From Sipunculus nudus (taxonomy: Eukaryota; Annelida; Sipuncula; Golfingiida; Sipunculidae): a stretch of DNA of 64,000 nt. The stretch spans positions 21,041,839 through 21,105,838 of the forward strand of contig CM049316.1 in the NCBI GenBank assembly GCA_026874595.1. The letters are read 5' to 3'. Positions 31,094-41,483 of the stretch are shown in pieces. Position 1 is the stretch's first letter, and every line of letters starts with the position of its first letter. The notes below the pieces were generated by a model, which had not been told where the DNA came from, made no database searches, and was given only the letters and a program-made list of their open reading frames with translations. A program made the position numbers and the translations under genes.

Positions 31094-33882
31094 TCAGCTG
31101 TTAGTGACTCGCCGTTTGCTAAGAGGTTTCCCACAACATCGACATGCTCTGCTGGCCAATATTTCGATATCACGACAGTAGAATGTATGACAAAACCGAT
31201 CATACCGGGCCACTCGAATAATATCTTCACGGCGCATGGTGACACCACACAGTTTACAACGCAATATCGGGTCGCTGTCAGGATAAGAAAATTTTATTGT
31301 GCCTCGGATAAGTTTCCGGCATATCGGGCAATTCCTAATGTCTGATGCACAACCCATACATGATACAATATGTCCGCATGGCAAGAAAATGATTTGACGA
31401 ATTTGGTCCAAACAGATTACACACATAGTCTTGTCTTGTAACAACTGCTTTTCTTGTATCAGGGCATCCACATCTGAAATTAACAACACACGAACTGATT
31501 GTCATGCAAAGCGATGTATACCTTAAATAACCGTTATGTAATCATAGAAATCAGCATACGACTGTAATCTACAACGTTATATTACGGACACCGATCTATA
31601 TTTGTTACGTATACATACTACAGCAAATACAATGCTTTGTTCACTGTCATTCAAATGAGGACGTAATTGCCATTGTGTGTGTGTGTGTGTAATGAAATGA
31701 CCGTATCGTTGAATTGACCAAATGATTACTTTTTTTGTTTGTAGGTCCAGCTGTTTGCGGACCGTTCCCGTCACCGTCACTCCCGTTTGACTGCTGCATT
31801 TCGCCAACGAGCGGTTTCTCTTCCGCTTCACGTGCGGCTGGAGTGCTGGCAGCGGATGTTTCATATGAATCCATCACAGCAGCTAGTAAACATTCAGCGG
31901 ATTCAAACGCCTGCCCTGTCGTACGTAGCTTGTTTTCTATGACGGACGCCACTCTGTCACGGGGAATACCCGTGTTGAGGACTAACTGGACTCTGTCCGT
32001 GCTCATTTGTGCCGCCAGGTGTCGGGGGTCGTACTCTGATGTCGGCCATTTGAAACAGCACACAATATATGATAATATATGTGAATGAGTCCGAACGACG
32101 TGTTGAATATCAATACGTTTCCGAGAATATTTATAATGTGGACAATGAAGCTACACCTCACAAATTATTACCAGTATGAATATGCATGATATCAACACAG
32201 AATATCAATGGCTCCGATCTCACTTGCCAAACAACGTATCTCAACAGTATAACGGCTTGGGTATTATGGCTCTGATCAGAAAGAGTCCTAAAGTCTAGCC
32301 GAGACGTATTAATGACTATATGAAACATTTGATATGTATGTGAAAGTGAAACGGAAAATACGTTTTTCATCACATGACTGGACAGCTCTTGCATAAAAAT
32401 ATCAGTCATTGTGTGAATATACTGACATGACATAAGTCCTGAACAGAAATATAACGTAATGTTACATATTTGGCATATATTATATATATGTTCTGACCTT
32501 AGAAACTCAAGTACAACATTAACAGCAAAACCACATACCTGATCGTTCGGGCGTTTCGCTCCTGCTTTCTAAGTAACGTTTGGTCCTAACTTTGGCGTTG
32601 GTACCCTGTAACAGATTCATAATATGTTTGTGTACACACGTCATCACGAATATTTCCTTATATAGTGATACAAAGTGGTTTCGTATGTTCATATCCAGAC
32701 ATGATAGTAATGTATGCTTAAACAAAACGCAATACTGAATATATTGTATTGACTGTCGTTAAAGGATAATGCGTGTCTGATGCTTTTTCTGTGTGATCAT
32801 GTAAAATGTGTGTGATAAGTAAAGAAAAATCACCAATGTCTCGCTTTTAACCATAGTTGCATTTCTGTTTGCCTCGTGAATGAATTCAGGTCCCTTGGAC
32901 TGCATAACAAAACCACATTTTGGGAACCAACGTGCATGCTCAGCCCATGGTTCATCTCCCGGTTCCCAGGCACGAAGCCCTCCATCACAGTAAAAACACC
33001 GGCAACAATCATGTTCACCTGCAACACAAAATACGTATCATCTGTTATGAACATAAATGCGTATCACATTAATTAATACATACCACTGTAATCAGTGACC
33101 GAAGTATTATCTTCTGTTGCAAAAAAAAAGAATCAATATGCGTCTCATAATTATTCATCTGAAATTGTTTCTTGGTCATGTGCCAAACAATATACAGTTA
33201 TCGTCTCACAGCCTGCAAATGCAGGATAGAACCGTTTCCAATGACTGATGCGATATCTACAGACATATTACATTTTATACGAGATGATATACTCCGTTGG
33301 TCGGACTTACAAGAACGAACTAAAACAATCAAACACGTTTATTTAGGTGAAAGAAATGGTGTCGTTTTCTAACTACAAATGTAGCGAGCATGTATTACCT
33401 GTGTAGTAAAACCCGGCTTCGGCCAGTGATTCGGGAGTCTGTTCTTTACCCACTGGCCATTCACGGAACGTCGCTAGTCTGTTTTGCTCTGTAGCCAGTC
33501 TTGGCCTTCGAGGTCTCTTTGTAATTATGCCCAACCGTTCCTTCAGGATATCCTTGTAGAAAGACGTTCCTCCAGTTTTGTTTGCAAGGATCGGGCTATT
33601 GTCGTCAGGAAGTGGTACGTTATTCGTTGGTTCCCCGCGAACAAACGCACACCGGTCTCCGTAATACCGGAAATGTTCCTCGTCTGGATCATCCCCTGTC
33701 TCCCAACCCATCATAGCACCTTGACAGAAGGCACATTTTACTTTATCACGTGGTCCAACAAAGTATAAACCCGCCGCCGACATCAGCCTCGGCTCGATCA
33801 AGTCCCTTTTCGGCCATTGACGGTAGCTATCCAGTCTGTTTTTTTCAATCCACATCGCCGAAGCCCCTAGCCGTTCGCCCAT
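31094..33882 (-). CDS. IAP-family protein: BIR-BIR-UBA-RING, five exons
   Basis: Exons 33882-33399, 33018-32834, 32605-32539, 32035-31730 and 31473-31094 join with agreeing phases into 474 codons, each intron with GT-AG ends. BIR1 (about residues 11-80) has [16 protein letters not shown] and a final Cys. BIR2 is split by the first intron; its second half has [28 protein letters not shown]-like domain (about 250-305) starts exon 4. The RING (about 364-402) has CVICLD, CGH and CPICRK. IAPs bind caspases or signalling partners through BIRs and ubiquitinate them through the RING. Most IAPs end soon after the RING; here about 70 more residues carry a second Cys/His cluster (CKLC, CRCC). Introns and UBA point to capture from an animal genome or a host gene. 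The second exon's donor could also lie 12-15 bases earlier. Confidence 0.85.
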
Positions 33883-33952
33883 TTTGTCTATGAGCGTTTT
33901 CAGATGACTTTCACTATATGCATTTTGGCCATACGAAATAGCTCTTTCTGGG

Positions 33953-33977
33953 TTTTTATATTATGCAACGTCACTCT
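33953..33977 (-). promoter_or_regulatory. TATA box and CRE half-site of the IAP gene
   Basis: On the minus strand TGACGTTG (about 33966-33973) precedes TAATATAAAAA (33953-33963), about 75 bases upstream of the ATG. Confidence 0.55.
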
Positions 33978-34366
33978 CGCAGTGCCCGCGTCCCTGCACT
34001 ATCTGTTTCAACCGATGCCGATGTGTATATAACTGTATCTGAAGTGGAGTATTAGTTCGGTCACATGACTACGGGTACAACGTATTAACTCGGAGTACCA
34101 CGTAGTCGTATGTTTACAGCAGCTCTTTGCAGATCAAACAGAGCAGACAGTAATGCATGTCGGACTATATATATATAGGCCGTGTGCTGTTCCGCATAGG
34201 ATCCTATTACAAATACACTGTGAAACTGATACCACAATGTATTATATTGGACGAAAGCTGACTCACGTTATCTTGCGATACTACATCATATTCAAGATTC
34301 CGATGTCCCAGCACCTGTACCGACCAATCAGCAGGCAGTGAGTCATCCCTGTCCTATCACAATGTG

Positions 34367-34374
34367 TATATAAT
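34367..34374 (+). promoter_or_regulatory. TATA box for the plus-strand CARD gene
   Basis: TATATAAT lies about 100 bases before the ATG at 34471. The stretch 33978-34366 between the divergent IAP and CARD promoters holds no gene. Confidence 0.5.
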
Positions 34375-34470
34375 ATTTGGCGTGTGCTTACCCTCATTGA
34401 GTCACAACCGCACTCCCACAACGTGGCACCTCACGACTGACTGGTGTCTACCGCTGATTGCAAGGACAGG

Positions 34471-35268
34471 ATGTCTGCGTCTTGGGCAGAAGTGTTCAGA
34501 CGATGCCGCCCAGAGTTGTTGGCTAACCTGACGGTGGACGAGATGTTATGTGCTATCCTGAAGAGCAGAAACGTGTTGTCACCGTACCACGCTTACGCAC
34601 GTAACACCACCCCTTTGGCAAAAGCAACATCCTTGATCGACCATATATCAAAAAACGACAGTCATGTGAAACATTTCATCACTGCTCTTAAGGAAACAGG
34701 GCAGCCGCACGTGGCTCTCTTGTTGGAAAAGCAAAAGCGGAAATGCGAGGAAGAGGCGAAGCAGAGATGTAAAGAACAGGCAAGACAGTGGTGGGAGGAA
34801 CTGGTACCACCAAATGGCGCACAAGCCCACCGACAGGCCGACCCATGCGGTGGTCCCGATTGGACAGGCCTGTTTGCGTTCTTGTCTTGCTCAGATCAAC
34901 ACGACAACGCTCCGTTCGATCAAAACAAAGACAGGAAGTTCAAAGAAAAGATTGTGCCGCTGTTTCGAATCTTGGCACAGATACTGAACTCAATGAACGA
35001 CAAGTTGCTCTTCATGATGACGTGTGTGTCAGCAAAAATCGTCAAGATGGCAGAATGGCACCAGATATGGGAGCAGACAGACAATGACACAGCCAACAGT
35101 TTGCTACAAGCTTTGGAGGGAGAAACATACGTGCAATGGAACTACTTCAGCCTGATATGCCGTACAGCAGACTTAAAGGCCGCCGCATACATCATCGACG
35201 ACGCCTTGACGACAGCTGGAGTTACATCGCTCTACTCCATCATGGTTTCGGGATCCCCGTGCGGGTAG
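34471..35268 (+). CDS. CARD protein with charged linker and second death-fold-like domain, 265 aa
   Basis: The N-terminal 90 residues fit a CARD: RCRPELLANLTVDEMLCAIL, SRNVLSPYHAYAR, then KATSLIDHISK and VKHFITALKETGQPHVALLL. A Lys/Glu-rich linker (KQKRKCEEEAKQRCKEQ) may be helical or coiled coil. The C-terminal part (about 170-255) has a similar helix rhythm (LFRILAQILNSMNDKLLFMM; DTANSLLQALEG) and may be a second, diverged CARD. The first ATG at 34471 is used; an earlier in-frame GTG is ignored. It would compete for or seed host CARD complexes (inference). 35269-35970 downstream holds no gene. Confidence 0.6.
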   Translation: MSASWAEVFRRCRPELLANLTVDEMLCAILKSRNVLSPYHAYARNTTPLAKATSLIDHISKNDSHVKHFITALKETGQPHVALLLEKQKRKCEEEAKQRCKEQARQWWEELVPPNGAQAHRQADPCGGPDWTGLFAFLSCSDQHDNAPFDQNKDRKFKEKIVPLFRILAQILNSMNDKLLFMMTCVSAKIVKMAEWHQIWEQTDNDTANSLLQALEGETYVQWNYFSLICRTADLKAAAYIIDDALTTAGVTSLYSIMVSGSPCG

Positions 35269-35970
35269 AAAACAAGGGAAGTCGCAAGGACCTTCACTGT
35301 GTATATACCGTTTTGTAGCACTGTATCATTGAACTTATATCTGCTTTATCACTAGTATCCGACTCTAGTCAGACTAAAGGATTTCGTTTTTGGTATACTG
35401 TAATGACGCCGGATTCTGGTTTATATTTTTTCCAGTTAGCGGTATGGCGTATGTAGGCGTCAAGTTTCGGGTGGTCACAGATACGACGACCGTGTACGGA
35501 CTATCAACATCTGCATGCGTATTTTTTTCGATTTGGTTGTATTATGGATATGACTGGAATGTATAAATATCACATGTAACTCAAATGATCTGATTTCTTG
35601 TTTTGTTTTATCATACCAGACCTTCCATAAAAACACTCACACATTTAATACACAAAGATGCACAAGACGCAATACTCTCCTCAACGTAACATTTTAAAAC
35701 ATCGGCCAATACAGTACATACGACATACGCTAGTTACAAACGGCAAACATACATTCTTCAAAAGAAAGGTATCTGATTAACTAATAAAAACGTATGCAAG
35801 GGCTACATCTCGTATAAAACTCGAGGAAAAATTACTCATAAACATACCAATCAGAGAAGTACATGCGTGAGACATGAATGACGTTTAAAAAGGCATTTCA
35901 TGAAAACCATCGTTTATACGGACCAGTTGGCAGTAGCTGAGTTCAGTACTAACGTTCTTATTTCATCCAT

Positions 35971-37293
35971 TCAATCTTCCGCCCGTCTCGCGTTTTCTTC
36001 AGCCGACATGTGATCTTCGTCCGATGACAGTCGTATGTGTTCGATGATAATGGGAGACAACGGTCTTTGCAAGCGTCTACGAGAACATGACTCCATGTGC
36101 TGTTCAGTGTGACGGCATGGAAGATGCGAGTCAGGCGATGGAGGCTGCCGGAACAGAGTGTTACTAAACGAATCATCGCTGGATGAAGAAGACGATGTGC
36201 GTGTACCGCCGATGTCCAAAGAAGAGTCAGAAGACCTTCGATCCGTGTAATAAGTAGCAGGTGGGTCTCTCCTGAATACTTCATCGTCGTCAATGGAACT
36301 GGCCAGAGACGAATAAGGACACGATACGTCGTCATCGTCGCTGGTCAGAACAGAGTCTGGAGACCGTGGTTCAGTGTCAGGAGAGGCAGGGGGGTCTGTG
36401 TATCTGATTACTTCGCTAGTCAAAGCATCCATATCATTGGCGAAATCCTGACCAGTGTCGTCATTTTCGCTGGCCTGAGACATGTAACGAGACGATATGT
36501 TATCATCGTCGCTGGCCAGAAAGGAGTAAGGAGACCGTGGTTCCGTGTCAGGAGAGGCAGGGGGGTCTGTGTACCTGATAACTCCATCACTCATAGCATT
36601 CCTCACATTGGCGAAATCATAAACATCGCCGTCATCGCCACTGGCCATCTCAACACTATCATTCTCATTGACGCCCATAGCACTCTGTGTGTCGCTGTCA
36701 TATGCACCTTCACCATACATAACGAAGTTGGTTCCACTCATCATTCGCTCGCACTCAAGACTATGTGCAACGTTGGGTATACATCGCACAAGCCTTTCCC
36801 ATTCCGACTTGTTCAAAGTCACACATACTTTTTGAGTGACGACACCGTTTTCGGTGTCAACGTACTTGAATGTTACCTCGTAGTTATCAGAGCCATGTGG
36901 ACATTGCTTGGCGTACATGGTCAACCGTTTTCCGCGATACTCTTCCAGGATCAGTTTCACCTGATTATGAACCGCTATTGCTCGTGTAAACTCGGCTGCG
37001 CGACCTGATAACTGCTTCCACGCGATATAACTGAAGTAGATCACACGGCGCTCAAACCCAGGTGCAAGGCCTTTCACAAGGAAGATACCCTGCTGATCAA
37101 TATACAACCCCGCACGGTCATCACACTCACGAACGCCTTCGTCCGAAATGGTTTGCCAGAGAGGTACCGTCCACATGTCATGGCCAGTAGAACCAGCTGT
37201 CAGGTTGATCGGTATCCGAACTGTATACACGTTCATATAGGTGTCACCTGAACCATCGGTGGTCCGTTCACTTTCACTGTCCCGGTCATCCAT
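35971..37293 (-). CDS. Acidic Asp/Ser-rich repeat protein, 440 aa
   Basis: I do not recognise it. Residues 1-170 form a folded domain (MNVYTVRIPINLTAGS; GLYIDQQGIFLVKGLAPGF) with beta character. Residues 180-400 are low-complexity and acidic with repeated blocks built on VIRYTDPPASPDTEPRSP, seen twice about 60 residues apart, and many DDD/SSSDD runs typical of casein-kinase-2 targets. The C-terminus is Arg-rich. Such an arrangement is common in tegument-like or transcription-linked viral proteins, but that is only analogy. The ATG at 37293 is the first in frame. No canonical AATAAA was found downstream. Confidence 0.7.
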   Translation of the reverse strand: MDDRDSESERTTDGSGDTYMNVYTVRIPINLTAGSTGHDMWTVPLWQTISDEGVRECDDRAGLYIDQQGIFLVKGLAPGFERRVIYFSYIAWKQLSGRAAEFTRAIAVHNQVKLILEEYRGKRLTMYAKQCPHGSDNYEVTFKYVDTENGVVTQKVCVTLNKSEWERLVRCIPNVAHSLECERMMSGTNFVMYGEGAYDSDTQSAMGVNENDSVEMASGDDGDVYDFANVRNAMSDGVIRYTDPPASPDTEPRSPYSFLASDDDNISSRYMSQASENDDTGQDFANDMDALTSEVIRYTDPPASPDTEPRSPDSVLTSDDDDVSCPYSSLASSIDDDEVFRRDPPATYYTDRRSSDSSLDIGGTRTSSSSSSDDSFSNTLFRQPPSPDSHLPCRHTEQHMESCSRRRLQRPLSPIIIEHIRLSSDEDHMSAEENARRAED

Positions 37294-37762
37294 CACGGGC
37301 CCTTCTAATGAATGTTGTTACATGAAATCGGGTCGGACTATGCGATACTGGTTGTACGTATGGCTACAGGTACGTTGTACGATGTGTTACTCGGTGTACA
37401 CACACACGCACAAATGAGTATATCGAAAATATATCCCCATACAAATACTGTTTACAGCTCCATTGGGTACCAGTGACATTCAGACACTGAAAACACACAC
37501 ACACATATTCGAACACACACATACGACACAAGACGAAAGGTAATGAAGACAGACAAATAAAATCAGGTTTGTTACCATTATACATAAGGTTTATTGTCAA
37601 AAGCCGTACATGTCTATTAAGCAGTTATGTGTGTGTATATATATATATATGAATCATACATACATGTTTTTACAAATGAAAAAGTGTACAGGTCTAATCA
37701 TATTACTAGTTGCTAAAACACCAACGTCATCAAAGTTCTCAATCAGAATGCATCTGTATCGT
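37294..37762. other. Intergenic: promoter of the acidic gene and 3' end of the CARD-RING gene
   Basis: It contains CA-rich sequence (37490-37520), a minus-strand AATAAA (37590-37595) for the CARD-RING gene and a TATATA run (37636-37650). No gene. Confidence 0.5.
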
Positions 37763-38416
37763 TTACATATAGCAATCTATGACATCCTCCAGGGGGCAAC
37801 GGCACCTGACACATGTTTTATCGTCCTTCGCTATAATATGCCACGCGCATTGGAAACAGCAGACGAAGTGACCGCACGGAACAAACACCGTCTTCCTTTT
37901 ATTCTCCATGCACACTATACAACAACTGAGCTCTGACCCGGATTCGTCACGAACGTCCTGTCCCCGTTTTTTATTGAGCATGTCCCGTGTGATCTGCCAC
38001 CGTCCGACACGAGATATGTTCTGCGCTTGGGAGAGATGACCCTTCAGCCGGTGCACGGTACCGTTGATACGCGAAGCTGCCTCATGATTCAGAGAGGAGA
38101 GAAGAACCGTGCGCGCCTCGCACTGACCATGAGAGCCAAGCAAGTTGATAAACGCGAGGAGATGCCGTAGACCCAGCCTTTTGAGGACGGACAGCAATTC
38201 ATCGTTCTTCTGTGAATTGGTCGGCCTTGCCTGTATGCTTTCCACATGCTCTTGAAGCAAAATGTTGTTTTGCAGCAGGGCGACCATAAGCTTCTCGTTT
38301 GGGTCCAGCGTCTTCTGTAAATGGATAGCAGCAGAATTGATCACGTCTGCGACAGGAACCGACGGATGGTTTGACATGTAAGCACTTACATCCAATTGAC
38401 ATTCCTTGTCAGTCAT
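37763..38416 (-). CDS. CARD-RING protein, 217 aa
   Basis: Residues about 25-115 form a CARD (NEKLMVALLQNNILLQEHV; KNDELLSVLKRLGLRHLLAF; INLLGSHGQCEARTVLLSSL). Residues about 165-217 form a C-terminal RING (CIVCMENKRKTVFVPCGH, CCFQC, CVRCRCPLED), close to the RING of IAPs and of the CARD-CARD-RING gene at 41484. The predicted role is a ubiquitin ligase recruited to CARD-containing host proteins. The ATG at 38416 is the first in frame. TATA-like CGTATAAGAG lies about 90 bases upstream (38499-38508), and AATAAA follows at 37590. Confidence 0.75.
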   Translation of the reverse strand: MTDKECQLDVSAYMSNHPSVPVADVINSAAIHLQKTLDPNEKLMVALLQNNILLQEHVESIQARPTNSQKNDELLSVLKRLGLRHLLAFINLLGSHGQCEARTVLLSSLNHEAASRINGTVHRLKGHLSQAQNISRVGRWQITRDMLNKKRGQDVRDESGSELSCCIVCMENKRKTVFVPCGHFVCCFQCAWHIIAKDDKTCVRCRCPLEDVIDCYM

Positions 38417-38749
38417 GTTTGTGTTGCAGGCGATCCGGAACACGGTTAGCTCACATCAAATGCGTCGGGTGAAATAAGCGAGGAGACGCGCACAGGCGCC
38501 TCTTATACGTGCAAGTGAACGGAAGGTAGGTACAATCCTTTTTGATTTTTTTGGTGCTGCATGCGTAGTCCTAGGTAACGTTTTGTGTTATGGCGTATCA
38601 CGTGATTCACGCAGGTTTGTGATATAATACTGAGTCACTGTACACACAATAAATATACGTGTTTTCCTTGCGCATGATATCGATGGTCTTTATCATGTAT
38701 AGGCAGATGTAGACACAATCCTAAGCCTTTCTTGACCCGTCTGTTTGCA

Positions 38750-39160
38750 CTAACGATAGCTGCAATATGTACGTGTGCAAAGAGCTCCACTTGACGACAT
38801 TCTTGCTGCAATTTTACGCGTACATGCTTCAAAATTCAGAGCGCGCACTAGCGTGGAGTGCGCCACCTCATTATCAAATATTTGCAACAAGTTGATAAAT
38901 GTTACCAGTCTCTGAACGTCCCAATGCTCGAGTACACACAGCAGCTCCCCGTTCCTCTCGATAGACGTCTCCTTCGCTTTGATACGATCCGCTTGAACAG
39001 AGTCGATTAGGCCTCTGTTGACCATGACGTCATACAGCAACACGTCGACATCAAGAGAGGTAACCAACTGAGGACGTATGTCACCGATAATGCTTCCGCC
39101 CGTGATCGGGGGTTGTATAGACAAGTAATATTCCATTGGCTCTACATCTCCGCTGTACAT
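38750..39160 (-). CDS. CARD-only protein 1 of the tandem cluster, 136 aa
   Basis: Nearly the whole protein is one CARD: EYYLSIQPPITGGSIIGDIR, LVTSLDVDVLLYDVMVNRGL, then KETSIERNGELLCVLEHWDV and a closing helix LVTFINLLQIFDNEVAHSTL. The C-terminal 25 residues are Cys/Arg-rich. The start is set at 39160 because TATA-like motifs (ATATAAATAG, 39231-39241; GTATAAATGC, 39211-39220) lie just upstream, inside the longer open frame. CARD-only proteins in animals inhibit caspase or inflammasome assembly by capping CARD filaments; the same role is inferred. It is almost a copy of the next gene. Confidence 0.68.
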   Translation of the reverse strand: MYSGDVEPMEYYLSIQPPITGGSIIGDIRPQLVTSLDVDVLLYDVMVNRGLIDSVQADRIKAKETSIERNGELLCVLEHWDVQRLVTFINLLQIFDNEVAHSTLVRALNFEACTRKIAARMSSSGALCTRTYCSYR

Positions 39161-39292
39161 GATGTATCCGTAAAGAGTTCTGTTCAGTAGGGTGGTTGGC
39201 AATGAAATGATGCATTTATACAGCAACTGTCTATTTATATGTGTGCCCCTCCCCATATCCACACATCCACATCCTTGACCCATCTGTTTGCA

Positions 39293-39679
39293 CTAACGAT
39301 GGCAGCATAATGGACATGTGCAAAAGGCTCTTTTGTGCCTAACTGCTTCCAAATTAAGAGCGTCCACTAGTCTGGAGTGCGCCACCTTATTATCAAATAT
39401 TTTCAACAAACTGATAAATTTTACCAGTCTCTTCACGTCCCAATGCTCGAGTACACACAGCAGCTCCCCGTTCCTCTCGATAGACGTCTCCTTCGCTTTG
39501 ATACGATCCGCTTGAACAGAGTTGATTAGGCCTCTGTTGACCATGACGTCATACAGCAACACGTTGACATAAAGAGAGGTAACCAACTGAGGACGTATGT
39601 CACCGATAATGCTTCCGCCCGTGATCGGGGGTTGTATAGACAAGTAATATTCCATTGGCTTTAAATGTCCGCTGTACAT
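39293..39679 (-). CDS. CARD-only protein 2 of the tandem cluster, 128 aa
   Basis: It differs from the gene at 38750 at few positions over the CARD (EYYLSIQPPITGG; LVTSLYVNVLLYDVMVNRGL; ERNGELLCVLEHWDVKRLV). The C-terminus is different and basic/Cys-rich (HKRAFCTCPLCCHR). The gene and its upstream TATA region (about 39730-39765) repeat the neighbouring unit with a period near 520 bases, showing a recent tandem duplication. Confidence 0.68.
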   Translation of the reverse strand: MYSGHLKPMEYYLSIQPPITGGSIIGDIRPQLVTSLYVNVLLYDVMVNRGLINSVQADRIKAKETSIERNGELLCVLEHWDVKRLVKFISLLKIFDNKVAHSRLVDALNLEAVRHKRAFCTCPLCCHR

Positions 39680-39850
39680 GATGTATCCGTAAACGAGTCC
39701 TGTTCAGTAGGGTGGTTGGCAACGAAATGATGCATTTATACAGCAACTGTCTATTTATATGTGTGCCCCTCCCCATATCCAGATCCTTGACCCGTCTGTT
39801 TGCACTAACTATGGCTGCAATATTGTACAAGTGCCAAGGACTCCATTTTA

Positions 39851-40219
39851 CTAGTTCTTTGATGCAAGGTTGCGCGTACATGCTTCACAGTTAAGAGCGG
39901 CCAGTAGCAGGAAGTGCGCCACCCTATTACCAAACATGTTCAACAAGCTGATAAATATTACCAGTTTCTCAACGTCCCAATGCTCGAGTATACACAGCAG
40001 CTCCTCGTTCCTCTCGTCAGACGTCTCCTTCGCTTTGAGACGACCCGCTTGGTCAGAGTCGATAAGGCTTTTGTAGAGCATGGCGTCAACCAACACCACG
40101 TGGACATCAAGAGTGGCAACCAACCGACCACGTAGTGTACCGATAATGCTTTCGCCCGTGATCGGAGGATGTATTGACAAGTAATATTCAGGTGGCTGCA
40201 TCACATCTTGGAAGTACAT
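39851..40219 (-). CDS. CARD-only protein 3 of the tandem cluster, 122 aa
   Basis: An older copy of the same unit: EYYLSIHPPITGESIIGTLR, LVATLDVHVVLVDAMLYKSL, DERNEELLCILEHWDVEKLV. About two thirds of the residues match the two copies to its left by eye. It ends soon after the CARD (CTRNLASKN). The upstream repeat with TATA-like ATATAAATAAGC is at about 40285-40300. Confidence 0.66.
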   Translation of the reverse strand: MYFQDVMQPPEYYLSIHPPITGESIIGTLRGRLVATLDVHVVLVDAMLYKSLIDSDQAGRLKAKETSDERNEELLCILEHWDVEKLVIFISLLNMFGNRVAHFLLLAALNCEACTRNLASKN

Positions 40220-40409
40220 GATGTATCCGTAAACGAGTCCTGTTCAGTACGGTGGTTGGCAACGAAATGATTCATTTATACAGCAACCGCTTATTTATAT
40301 GTGTGCCCATAGCCCCCCTCCCCTCCTCCGCATCCTACACTAAAAAAGCATAAAAAACGTTTTGACAATCCATACTGCAAGATACGATGACATGCGCCAA
40401 CTGGCATTC

Positions 40410-40856
40410 TTATCCTTTTTTCGAACCGCCCGTTTGCACAGACGACGGCTGTAAAATGGTATGTGTACCGATGACGCCAGTCGGGGAGAAGCTACATCCG
40501 TCAGCAAAGCGCTTCCATGCTGCTCGATTCAGACATTTCACGAGCACGACGTGCGGCCCGGACCGGTTGCAGGTTTTGAGCAACTCGATAAACGTGACAA
40601 CTTGTTCAAGCCCCAACTCCATGATGATAAACAGCAGCATCTTGTTCTGATCGATGACGGTATCTTCCCCGGTGATACGTGCGGCTTCGTCCTGACTTAT
40701 AAGACCTTTCTGGAGCAGAGTGTCAATCAGCCAAGGATCGACGTCCAGGCTGGTCACCAACGTGCGCCACTGTGGCCGGAGGATGCTCGCGCTCGAAATC
40801 TCAGGTCTGACAGACAAGTAAAAATTCAATGGCTGCAACGTATCGACCCGGCCCAT
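40410..40856 (-). CDS. CARD-only protein 4 of the tandem cluster, 148 aa
   Basis: The most diverged single-CARD gene of the cluster: NFYLSVRPEISSASILRPQW, LVTSLDVDPWLIDTLLQKGL, then IDQNKMLLFIIMELGLEQVV and FIELLKTCNRSGPHVVLVKCL. A Ser/Gly/Lys-rich tail of about 35 residues follows. The ATG at 40856 aligns with those of the sister genes; the frame stays open further upstream but lacks homology there. 40857-41242 holds no other supported gene. Confidence 0.62.
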   Translation of the reverse strand: MGRVDTLQPLNFYLSVRPEISSASILRPQWRTLVTSLDVDPWLIDTLLQKGLISQDEAARITGEDTVIDQNKMLLFIIMELGLEQVVTFIELLKTCNRSGPHVVLVKCLNRAAWKRFADGCSFSPTGVIGTHTILQPSSVQTGGSKKG

Positions 40857-41242
40857 GGTGTATCGGTTAAACACTCCCGTGCAGTACGGCGGTCGGCGAT
40901 GAAATGATGGATGGATACAGTGACCGGTACTTTTGTAACCACGCCACAAGCAATGACATATAAAAGGACATATAAAATAAAACAGAACGGGATTCGACAC
41001 ACACGTTTGAAGTACCAAATCATTACCCCCATGGAGTTACGCCACATGATAGTCGGGAGGTCGGAGGCTGATTGCATCACACAGAACAGAACATCATACA
41101 GAACGCAGTACGAATATACAAACATCACAACGACACACTGACACACACGCACCTAACCGGGAGAGCGTTCAGAACAGGTTCCCCACATCCGTCATACAGT
41201 ACACGTTGTACAGAAGTCCACGTTTAAATATATACACTACAT

Positions 41243-41248
41243 TTTATT
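41243..41248 (-). terminator. AATAAA signal of the CARD-CARD-RING gene
   Basis: TTTATT on the plus strand about 240 bases past the stop codon of the gene at 41484. Confidence 0.45.
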
Positions 41249-41483
41249 CATTTGTTATTCATTTATACAATAACAAAGGTGCGATTACGAAACACAAATG
41301 CGCAAAGTAAGATATATACACAAGTTTGAATCATCAATAAAGAACGTGTCAACGTATGTATGTTATAGAGAGTATCAATACAAAAACAGTTCACTTATCG
41401 TATATACAGGCACTTACGCGTTTCACTGTGTGAGCTGGGGCAGGGGAAGCAAAAAGAGTTCCTTATGGTACGTCCTGTTAGGT

